Assembly: GCA_019454865.1 (NCBI GenBank)
Contig: JACFNJ010000092.1
Span: 1-9,600, forward strand
DNA from: Bacteroidia bacterium
GTDB lineage: Bacteria; Bacteroidota; Bacteroidia; UKL13-3
Direction of reading: 5' to 3'
DNA: 9,600 nucleotides
Position 1 is the first letter of the stretch, and each line of letters begins with the position of its first letter. Positions 1 to 6,063 of this stretch are shown here, in pieces. Under the pieces are notes generated by a model, which had not been told where the DNA came from, searched no databases, and worked only from the letters and a program-made list of their open reading frames with translations. Made by a program: the position numbers and the translations under genes.

Positions 1-1
1 G

Positions 2-1138
2 TATGTAGCAAAAGATAACGAAGAGTTTAAGTTGGGTAATATTGTTTTAAAAGTGCTTCACACACCCGGACACACACCTGAAAGTATTTGTATATTACTA
101 ATAAACGATCAAAGCAAACCGTTAATGGTATTTACAGGCGATACATTATTTGTAGGGGAAGTTGGACGACCGGATTTATTGGAAGGTGTTTTTACTAAAG
201 AAGATTTAGCTTCCAATTTGTTTGACTCGTTGCACAATAAGTTACTTACTTTACCGGATGATGTACTTGTTTATCCAGCACATGGTGCAGGGAGCGCATG
301 TGGTAAAAATATCGGTAAAGAATTGTTTTCTACTATTGGTGAACAACGAAAGTTTAATTATGCATTGCAAATAAAAGATAAGGATAATTTTATTAAAACT
401 ATTACCGATGGAATTCCATCGCCTCCGGCTTACTTTTTTAAAGATGCAAAGCTAAATAAGCAAGGATATACTGATTTTGATAAAATTATGGAGCAAGCAA
501 ACAAGCCGCTTTCTGTAAATGATTTTGAAATGCTTGTAAAGCAAGGTGCAACAATAATTGACACGCGAATTCCTGATGTGTTTGAAATAGGCTTTGTGCC
601 AGGTGCCATTAATTTTGGGTTGAATGGGCAATACGCAATATGGGCTGCTACCGTGTTGGATATTTCTACCGAATTAGTAATTGTTGCCGAACAAGGTAAA
701 GAGCAAGAAAGTATTGAACGATTAACCCGTGTTGGTTTTGATAACATTAAAGGTTTTTTGCAAGGAAGCTTTGAAGCCTGGAAAGATGCCGATAAACGTT
801 ATGATATGGTAATATCCATAGATAACGAAGAGTTTGAATTAGATGTTAAGCATAGCGATTCAATGGTATTGGATGTACGAAAACCAACTGAATACAATGA
901 ACTGCATGTGGATACTGCAAGCAATTTTCCGCTTGATACTTTAAATACAAATTTTGAAACTTTGGATAAAGAAAAACCATATTTAATCCATTGTGCAGGA
1001 GGTTATAGGAGTATGATTGCTGCCAGCTTTTTAAAGAAAAAAGGATTTAAAAACGTTAAAAATGTTTGGGGTGGATTTAATAAAATTAAAGAGCGCAGCG
1101 GGTTAAAATTTAAGAGTGTATTATCTACTGCTAATTAA
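2..1138 (+). CDS. Persulfide dioxygenase-rhodanese fusion, CstB-like (5' end outside window)
   Basis: The frame is open from base 2, so the start lies upstream of the window; the TTG at 32 is an internal codon, not a start. About 378 residues are visible. The first part is the C-terminal half of an ETHE1-type metallo-beta-lactamase fold: HTPGHTPES, then TGDTLFVGEVGRPDL with the metal-binding Asp, then YPAHGAGSACGKN. The HxHxDH motif would be in the missing part. A first rhodanese module follows (IIDTRIPDVFE...), whose active loop reads VAEQGKEQES and has no Cys, so it is a pseudo-rhodanese. A second module has an intact loop, HCAGGYRS, with Cys at nucleotides 992-994. This order of dioxygenase, inactive rhodanese and active rhodanese matches Staphylococcus CstB (about 444 residues), which oxidises low-molecular-weight persulfides and releases thiosulfate. 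By comparison roughly 75 N-terminal residues are missing. The protein is probably cytoplasmic and serves sulfide detoxification. The family is well supported; the exact substrate is inferred. Confidence 0.88.
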   Translation, partial: YVAKDNEEFKLGNIVLKVLHTPGHTPESICILLINDQSKPLMVFTGDTLFVGEVGRPDLLEGVFTKEDLASNLFDSLHNKLLTLPDDVLVYPAHGAGSACGKNIGKELFSTIGEQRKFNYALQIKDKDNFIKTITDGIPSPPAYFFKDAKLNKQGYTDFDKIMEQANKPLSVNDFEMLVKQGATIIDTRIPDVFEIGFVPGAINFGLNGQYAIWAATVLDISTELVIVAEQGKEQESIERLTRVGFDNIKGFLQGSFEAWKDADKRYDMVISIDNEEFELDVKHSDSMVLDVRKPTEYNELHVDTASNFPLDTLNTNFETLDKEKPYLIHCAGGYRSMIAASFLKKKGFKNVKNVWGGFNKIKERSGLKFKSVLSTAN

Positions 1139-1167
1139 TACACCGTAGTTTTTTATTGGAGGATAAA

Positions 1168-1196
1168 CTGTATTGAAAGGATTAAATCAAATACAG
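1168..1196 (+). other. Imperfect stem-loop downstream of the persulfide dioxygenase gene
   Basis: The arms CTGTATTGA and TCAAATACAG pair over nine bases with one bulged A, enclosing a loop of about ten A-rich bases. It lies about 30 bases after the stop codon of the sulfur gene. No run of T follows, so it is not a standard intrinsic terminator; it could be a 3'-end structure or chance in AT-rich DNA. The rest of the gap between the stop and aspS (1139-1420) holds no ORF or RNA gene that I can recognise, apart from the promoter-like box near its right end. Confidence 0.3.
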
Positions 1197-1380
1197 ATTG
1201 TTATATGTCCTGTTATGGATTTTTAAATTTGTAGCACATTAAATAATTAGTAATGATTATTATTAGAAACTACATTCTAAAAAATCTAAAAAGTACGAAA
1301 AGCCATTAATTGACAATTTAATTAAAGTTTCTCGAAATTATAAATCCCCCAACTCGTATAAACAACTTCCGATATTTTCT

Positions 1381-1388
1381 TACTTTCG
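1381..1388 (+). promoter_or_regulatory. Probable -7 promoter box of the aspS group
   Basis: TACTTTCG, followed by C, fits the Bacteroidota -7 element TAnnTTTG with one mismatch (C for T). It lies 32 bases before the aspS ATG. No clear TTG -33 element is visible at the expected distance. It sits at the end of the longest non-coding gap of the window, where a promoter for the downstream four-gene group is expected. The leader that follows is almost pure A/T and includes the palindrome TTTAATTAAA. Confidence 0.5.
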
Positions 1389-1420
1389 CACAATTATTTT
1401 TTAATTAAACATTTAATTTC

Positions 1421-3172
1421 ATGTTACGTACACATACTTGCGGAGAATTACGGGTATCAAATGTTGGGCAAACTGTTACACTTGCCGGATGGGTTCAAAA
1501 AGGCAGAGACTTGGGCGGATTAACTTTTGTTGATTTACGCGACAGATATGGCATTACTCAATTGGCCTTTAATATGGATACGGAAGCCGAGTTGTGCTCA
1601 CGTGCAAGAAAATTAGGTAGAGAGTTTGTGGTAAAAGCCACTGGTTTAGTTCGAGAAAGAGAAAGTAAAAATAAAAATATACCTACCGGAGAAATAGAAT
1701 TAATCGTTACGCATTTTGAAGTATTGAACGAATCCATCACACCACCTTTTACTATTGAAGAAAACACCGATGGAGGCGATGATTTGCGTATGAAATATCG
1801 CTATTTAGACTTACGAAGAACAAGTGTTCGCAACAATTTGTTTTTGCGCCATAAAATGACACAACAAGTTCGTGCTTATATGGATAGCCAGGATTTTATT
1901 GAGGTAGAAACTCCGGTTTTAATTAAATCTACACCCGAGGGTGCAAGAGATTTTGTGGTGCCAAGTAGAATGAATCAAGGGGAGTTTTATGCATTGCCAC
2001 AATCTCCGCAAACATTTAAGCAATTATTGATGATTAGCGGATTTGATAGGTATTATCAGTTGGTAAAATGTTTTCGTGATGAAGATTTGCGTGCCGATAG
2101 ACAACCGGAATTTACACAAATTGATTGTGAAATGAGTTTTGTTACCCAAGAAGATGTATTGAATATGTTTGAGGGTATGATTAAGCATTTGTTTAAAACA
2201 GTAAAAGGCATTGAGATTGGCGCATTAAATAGGATGACTTATGCGGATGCAATGAAGTATTACGGAAGCGATAAACCCGATACACGTTTTGAAATGTTGT
2301 TTGTAGAGTTGAATAACGAAGCCAAAGGAAAAGGATTTCCGGTATTTGATAATGCAGAATTGGTAGTAGGTATTTGCGCAAAAAACTGTGCAGACTATAC
2401 ACGCAAACAAGTAGATGAATTAACTGATTTTGTAAAACGACCACAAGTAGGAGCCAGCGGATTAGTATATGTTAGGGTTAATGCTGATGGTTCAATCAAA
2501 TCGTCAGTAGATAAATTTTATGATGAAGCTACATTAAAAGTATGGGCTGAAAAATTTGGCGCAGTACCGGGTGATTTATTGTTAATACTTGCCGGGCAAG
2601 CAGATAAAACACGTAAAGCATTAAATGAGCTTCGATTAGAAATGGGAACACGACTTGGCTTGCGCGATAAAAACACTTTCAGTTGTTTGTGGGTTATTGA
2701 TTTTCCTTTGTTAGAATTTAACGAAGAAGAAAATCGCTATTTTGCTATGCACCATCCGTTTACTTCGCCAAAACCGGAAGATGAAGAGTTGCTTTCAAAT
2801 CCTGAAATGATTGGCAAAGTAAGAGCCAATGCATACGATATGGTAATTAATGGGGTAGAAGTAGGTGGAGGAAGTGTACGAATTTTCAATAAACAATTGC
2901 AAGCAAAAATGTTTGAGGTTTTAGGTTTTTCAAATGAAGAAGCACAAAAACAATTTGGATTTATAATGGATGCTTTTCAGTATGGAGCACCACCTCATGC
3001 CGGTATAGCATTTGGGTTTGATCGTTTGTGTTCGTTGTTTGGCGGAGCCGATTCCATTCGTGATTTTATTGCTTTCCCCAAAAACAATAGCGGAAGAGAT
3101 ACAATGATAGATGCACCAAGTACTATTGATGAAAAACAATTAAAGGAATTGAATATTTCTGTAATTGCATAA
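1421..3172 (+). CDS. aspS: Aspartyl-tRNA synthetase, bacterial type
   Basis: Class II synthetase that charges tRNA-Asp with aspartate in the cytoplasm. At 583 residues it has the usual bacterial length. The N-terminal OB-fold anticodon-binding domain is clear (GWVQKGRDLGGLTFVDLRDR, about residues 23-42). Motif 2 is FRDEDLRADRQPEFTQID from Phe218, with the ATP/aspartate-contacting Arg219. The bacterial GAD insertion lies roughly at residues 290-420. Motif 3 is GIAFGFDRL, residues 528-536, with Arg535. The ATG at 1421 gives the conserved family start (MLRTHTCGELR). Residues Leu31 and Lys83 align with Leu30 and Lys81 of the discriminating E. coli enzyme rather than with the His/Gly pair of non-discriminating enzymes, so it probably charges only tRNA-Asp; this last point is inference. 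It is the first gene of a close-packed group, with the Fe-S protein gene starting 39 bases after its stop. Confidence 0.98.
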   Translation: MLRTHTCGELRVSNVGQTVTLAGWVQKGRDLGGLTFVDLRDRYGITQLAFNMDTEAELCSRARKLGREFVVKATGLVRERESKNKNIPTGEIELIVTHFEVLNESITPPFTIEENTDGGDDLRMKYRYLDLRRTSVRNNLFLRHKMTQQVRAYMDSQDFIEVETPVLIKSTPEGARDFVVPSRMNQGEFYALPQSPQTFKQLLMISGFDRYYQLVKCFRDEDLRADRQPEFTQIDCEMSFVTQEDVLNMFEGMIKHLFKTVKGIEIGALNRMTYADAMKYYGSDKPDTRFEMLFVELNNEAKGKGFPVFDNAELVVGICAKNCADYTRKQVDELTDFVKRPQVGASGLVYVRVNADGSIKSSVDKFYDEATLKVWAEKFGAVPGDLLLILAGQADKTRKALNELRLEMGTRLGLRDKNTFSCLWVIDFPLLEFNEEENRYFAMHHPFTSPKPEDEELLSNPEMIGKVRANAYDMVINGVEVGGGSVRIFNKQLQAKMFEVLGFSNEEAQKQFGFIMDAFQYGAPPHAGIAFGFDRLCSLFGGADSIRDFIAFPKNNSGRDTMIDAPSTIDEKQLKELNISVIA

Positions 3173-3211
3173 TGTTTTTATTAAATTGCTAATCCATAAG
3201 TAACAATTAAA

Positions 3212-4000
3212 ATGAGTGATTTTAAAGTAAGAACAATGGCGGAAGTAGTAGCTGCTGGTGAGGTGGCTGATGTGTTATTTTGGGTGGGATGTGCCGGAAG
3301 TTTTGATGAAAGAGCACAAAAAATTACAAAAGCCTTTGCTAAAATTTTACATGCAGCGGGGATAAATTTTGCAGTTTTAGGAAATGAAGAAGCATGTACC
3401 GGTGACCCGGCTAAACGTGCCGGAAATGAGTTTTTATTTCAAATGCTTGCAATGCAAAACATAGGCACATTAAATGCTTATAATGTTAAAAAAATAGTAA
3501 CTGCCTGTCCGCATTGTTTCAATACTTTTAAAAACGAATACCCCGAATTAGGCGGTGTATATGATGTGGTTCATCATACAGTATTTATAAACGAGTTGCT
3601 TAAAGAAGGAAAAATCGCCATTAAAGATGGTGCATTTCATGGTAAAAAAATTACCTATCACGATAGTTGTTACTTAGGCAGATCCAATAATATTTATGAG
3701 GCTCCAAGAGAAGTAATAGAAAAGTTGGATGCAGAGTTGGTAGAGATGAAAAGAAGCAAAGAGAAAGGATTGTGTTGTGGCGCAGGTGGAGCACAAATTT
3801 TTAAAGAAGCTGAGCATGGCACTAAGGAAGTAAATGTTGAGCGGGCAGAAGATATGATTGAATCGCAGGCTACTATTGTTGCTTCGGCTTGCCCGTTTTG
3901 TATGACCATGCTTCGCGATGGAATAAAAATTAAAGAAAAAGAACAAACCATAGAAATAAAAGACATTGCAGAATTAGTTGCTAATGCTGCCGATTTATAA
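3212..4000 (+). CDS. HdrB/GlpC/LutA-like (Fe-S)-binding protein with two CCG domains
   Basis: A 262-residue protein made of two cysteine-rich (CCG, formerly DUF224) domains. The second is complete: Cys153, Cys188-Cys189 (GLCCGAGGAQ), Cys227 and Cys230 (ACPFC). The first is degenerate: Cys27 (VGCAGS), a single Cys62 in EACTGDPAKRAGNE where a pair is expected, then Cys99 and Cys102 (ACPHC). Such domains bind Fe-S clusters and pass electrons in heterodisulfide reductase HdrB, glycerol-3-phosphate dehydrogenase subunit GlpC and lactate oxidation protein LutA. In many Bacteroidota a protein of this form is encoded next to a larger membrane/4Fe-4S partner; no such partner is next to it here. There is no signal peptide or membrane segment, so it is probably cytoplasmic or membrane-associated through a partner. 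The next gene starts three bases after its stop, which implies cotranscription. The electron donor and acceptor cannot be read from the sequence. Confidence 0.88.
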   Translation: MSDFKVRTMAEVVAAGEVADVLFWVGCAGSFDERAQKITKAFAKILHAAGINFAVLGNEEACTGDPAKRAGNEFLFQMLAMQNIGTLNAYNVKKIVTACPHCFNTFKNEYPELGGVYDVVHHTVFINELLKEGKIAIKDGAFHGKKITYHDSCYLGRSNNIYEAPREVIEKLDAELVEMKRSKEKGLCCGAGGAQIFKEAEHGTKEVNVERAEDMIESQATIVASACPFCMTMLRDGIKIKEKEQTIEIKDIAELVANAADL

Positions 4001-4003
4001 CAA

Positions 4004-5185
4004 ATGAAACGAATTGTTTTTTCTGTTCTGTTGTTTTTTAATTTAACTGCATTATTCGGACAGATAAATAATTTGTTTTTAAGCGATGAGTGGTTTGTTA
4101 ATCCTGCGGATAGTGGTAAGTTTTCGTTTCAGTTTCATAATTTTAATTACCTCCGCAATACGGAATATTTTAATAAGATAGAATTAGGAAGAACGCTATT
4201 TGGCACACAATTTCATCCTAAAATTGCATATCAACCCACAGCCAATATAAGTATTCAGGCAGGTGTTTTTTTAAAAAATGATTTTGGCTCAATACCTCCT
4301 ATCAATACAGTACTACCTACGTTTACATGTAAAATAAAAAGTTCCGATAGCAAAAGAACTTTTCTATTTGGCACTTTGGAAGGGGCACTTGCACACCGTA
4401 TGATTGAACCGCTTTATGATATTAATTCGGCAATAGTAAAACGCATTGAAAACGGTGCACAATTTAAGCTAAACACCAATAAAATATGGTTAGATACATG
4501 GGTAAACTGGGAGCGGTTTATTGAAAGAGGTTCACCATTCAAAGAACAATTTTCAGCAGGTATTCATACTAACTTTTCAATCATACAAAAAATAGCTTCC
4601 GACCCTAATAATCCAAATGTGCCATACAACTACTTGATAGATTACAATAAGCTAAAAAAATACTATGCCTTAAAACCAATTCTTCAGCTTACGGCTTTTC
4701 ATCGTGGTGGGCAAATTGATGTTGATACTTCAAATATGGTTATGCAATTTAATGGTGCTGCCGGGTTAGGTTATTATGCCGGAACTTTAAATAAATACCA
4801 CTTTCAGGCAGAAGCATTTGGTGTATTTTATCAGGAGAAAACTAATAGTGGATTTTATCCTTTCCGAAATGGAAGAGGGGTATTTGCCAACGTAAGTGTT
4901 ACCAAAAAACAATTTACAATTGCAACTTCGTATTGGTTTGGGCATCGTTTTATTGCTACTAACGGAACTTCAATATACCAATCCGTTTCAATGGATAAAC
5001 CCGGTTATACAGAGCGGAATCGTGAATTGCTTTTTATTCGATTTTTGTATAATCAATATTTAGCACCCAATTTAACTTTAAGCGCACGGGTTGAACCATT
5101 TTATGATATACGTAACAAGGCTATGGATTATAGTTTTTCGGTATATTTAAGTTATAAGCTTCACAAAACGCTAAACAATAATTGA
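4004..5185 (+). CDS. Unrecognised secreted protein, probable outer-membrane beta-barrel
   Basis: I do not recognise the family. The 393-residue product starts with a clean signal peptide (MKRIVFSVLLFFNLTALFGQ, cleavage probably after Gly19). The mature part has no long hydrophobic helix. It alternates polar and aromatic/aliphatic residues in short strands (for example FSFQFHNFNYL, QLTAFHRGGQIDV, YHFQAEAFGVFYQ, FTIATSYWFGHRF) and ends in strand-like segments (LTLSARVEPFYDI, YSFSVYLSYKL). It is rich in Tyr, Phe and Asn. This pattern suits an outer-membrane beta-barrel or porin-like protein. There is no TonB box, no plug domain and no type IX secretion C-terminal domain; it does not look like PorP/SprF to me. 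The ATG lies three bases after the stop of the Fe-S protein gene, and rbfA follows after 23 bases, so it belongs to the aspS-rbfA transcript. Cell location is inferred; function is unknown. Confidence 0.8.
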   Translation: MKRIVFSVLLFFNLTALFGQINNLFLSDEWFVNPADSGKFSFQFHNFNYLRNTEYFNKIELGRTLFGTQFHPKIAYQPTANISIQAGVFLKNDFGSIPPINTVLPTFTCKIKSSDSKRTFLFGTLEGALAHRMIEPLYDINSAIVKRIENGAQFKLNTNKIWLDTWVNWERFIERGSPFKEQFSAGIHTNFSIIQKIASDPNNPNVPYNYLIDYNKLKKYYALKPILQLTAFHRGGQIDVDTSNMVMQFNGAAGLGYYAGTLNKYHFQAEAFGVFYQEKTNSGFYPFRNGRGVFANVSVTKKQFTIATSYWFGHRFIATNGTSIYQSVSMDKPGYTERNRELLFIRFLYNQYLAPNLTLSARVEPFYDIRNKAMDYSFSVYLSYKLHKTLNNN

Positions 5186-5208
5186 TTTATTTTTTGGATA
5201 TTTGCTGC

Positions 5209-5568
5209 ATGAGTATCCGTCAAGAAAAATTTGCAAGATTGATTCAAAAAGAATTGGCAGAAGTATTTATGGAGAATCGTTCTGCAATGTTTCATAATGC
5301 TTTTATAACAATAAGTAGTGTTACTGTATCACCTGATTTAGGTTATGCTAAAGTATATTTAAGTTTCTTGAACGAAAAGAATAAAGAAGAACTTTTACAC
5401 AACATAGAAGCACATAAAGTTCCTATCAGACGTGAACTGGCAGCCCGAATTCGTAAGCAAGTTCGTGTTATACCCGATTTGCAATTTTTTATTGATGACA
5501 GCTTGGATTACGTATTTAAAATGGAACAGCTTTTTGCTGAAATTAACAAAAAAGATAAAGAAAGCTAA
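5209..5568 (+). CDS. rbfA: Ribosome-binding factor A
   Basis: A KH-fold protein that binds the 30S subunit and helps the final maturation of 16S rRNA, also linked to cold adaptation in E. coli. Family marks are the N-terminal helix SIRQEKFARLIQKELAEVF, the strand block ITISSVTVSPDLGYAKVYLSFL, and RIRKQVRVIPDLQFFIDDSLDY near the C-terminus. I chose the ATG at 5209 (119 residues, normal for RbfA). The frame is open from a TTG at 5182, but that would add MIYFLDICC, which is not part of the family, and would overlap the preceding stop. No Shine-Dalgarno is seen; TATTTGC lies directly before the ATG, but its distance to any -33 element does not fit well. It is the last gene of the aspS group. Its TAA overlaps the TAG of the convergent DUF4286 gene, and no terminator is visible between them. 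Confidence 0.95.
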   Translation: MSIRQEKFARLIQKELAEVFMENRSAMFHNAFITISSVTVSPDLGYAKVYLSFLNEKNKEELLHNIEAHKVPIRRELAARIRKQVRVIPDLQFFIDDSLDYVFKMEQLFAEINKKDKES

Positions 5569-5870
5569 ACACTTTCCATTATTGTACGAAAAGCAACAAA
5601 TTTACCCTCATACAAACGTTTAGTTTCTGCTTGTAATGCCGGTGCATGATTTTCTTGATAAGTATTATAATGCTCCATGCTAAGTGCGGTGTATTGAATT
5701 ACATAAGTAGTTCCGGTTTCATCCTCTTGCCTGTTTAAAAGCTTACTAAAGTTAAATGAAACAAAATATCCCGTTGCCATTACTTGTGGTATATGTGTTG
5801 CTTTCATCCATTCTACCCAGTTGTCTCTCACATCATCTTCAATATTTACAGTAACATTATATATTATCAT
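5565..5870 (-). CDS. DUF4286 family protein
   Basis: A 101-residue protein (MIIYNVTVNIEDDVRDNWVEWMKATHIPQVMATG...) that I recognise as the DUF4286 family, small proteins found mainly in Bacteroidota. The pattern of an N-terminal strand, an amphipathic helix with WVEWMKATHIPQV, then strands (TTYVIQYTAL) and a C-terminal helix with HAPALQAETKRLYEGKFVAFRTIME suggests a dimeric ferredoxin-like alpha/beta fold, similar in outline to antibiotic-biosynthesis-monooxygenase or EthD proteins. This fold call is inference and no function is known. There is no signal peptide, so it is probably cytoplasmic. The gene converges on rbfA with a 4-base overlap of the stop codons and diverges from the TonB receptor gene. 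A perfect TAnnTTTG box lies four bases before its ATG. Confidence 0.9.
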   Translation of the reverse strand: MIIYNVTVNIEDDVRDNWVEWMKATHIPQVMATGYFVSFNFSKLLNRQEDETGTTYVIQYTALSMEHYNTYQENHAPALQAETKRLYEGKFVAFRTIMESV

Positions 5871-5874
5871 GTTT

Positions 5875-5882
5875 CAAATTTA
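5875..5882 (-). promoter_or_regulatory. Perfect TAnnTTTG box before the DUF4286 gene
   Basis: On the minus strand this reads TAAATTTG, an exact match to the Bacteroidota -7 consensus, four bases upstream of the DUF4286 ATG. Transcription normally begins a few bases after this box, so use of the promoter would give an mRNA with almost no leader. No TTG -33 element lies at the usual spacing, and the local DNA is very AT-rich, so chance is possible. Confidence 0.4.
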
Positions 5883-6023
5883 ACGATACAATTGAATTGT
5901 TATAAAAATTTTACTTTACCTAAGCGATAATCATTCTTCTGAATTAAAATACTTTATTGAATGAAAGTGGCAAATGCAATAGATGATAAATATTACAATC
6001 CGTGTATTTTCAATTAACAGCTA

Positions 6024-6031
6024 TACATTCG
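6024..6031 (+). promoter_or_regulatory. Probable -7 promoter box of the TonB receptor gene
   Basis: TACATTCG, followed by C, resembles the aspS box (TACTTTCG followed by C) and lies exactly 32 bases before the GTG start proposed for the receptor, the same distance as at aspS. It is inside the longer reading frame that begins at 5983, so it supports the shorter gene model. There is no convincing -33 element. Confidence 0.4.
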
Positions 6032-6063
6032 CGGCAGTTTTAAAAAAATTTCTAACACACAAA

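Noticed and set aside
430..747. 105-codon minus-strand frame inside the persulfide dioxygenase-rhodanese gene
   Set aside because: It is antisense to conserved rhodanese coding sequence, with no recognisable protein or promoter.
1139..1420. Small ORF or RNA gene in the longest gap
   Set aside because: Stops occur in all frames, there is no cloverleaf or conserved RNA signature, and only a weak hairpin and a promoter-like box are visible.
3674..3966. Two overlapping minus-strand frames inside the Fe-S protein gene
   Set aside because: Both are shadows of a gene with intact CCG motifs; two frames open in the same place argues for base-composition effects.
5182..5208. TTG-initiated extension of rbfA
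   Set aside because: It adds nine residues foreign to the RbfA family and overlaps the preceding stop; the ATG at 5209 matches the family start.
5888..5900. Inverted repeat ACAATT-G-AATTGT between the DUF4286 and TonB receptor genes, considered as an operator
   Set aside because: Six-base A/T-rich arms are expected by chance in this composition, and no regulator gene is nearby; kept only as a note.
5871..6063. Cobalamin riboswitch upstream of the BtuB-like receptor
   Set aside because: The gap is short and AT-rich and shows no B12-box-like conserved G/C-rich core.
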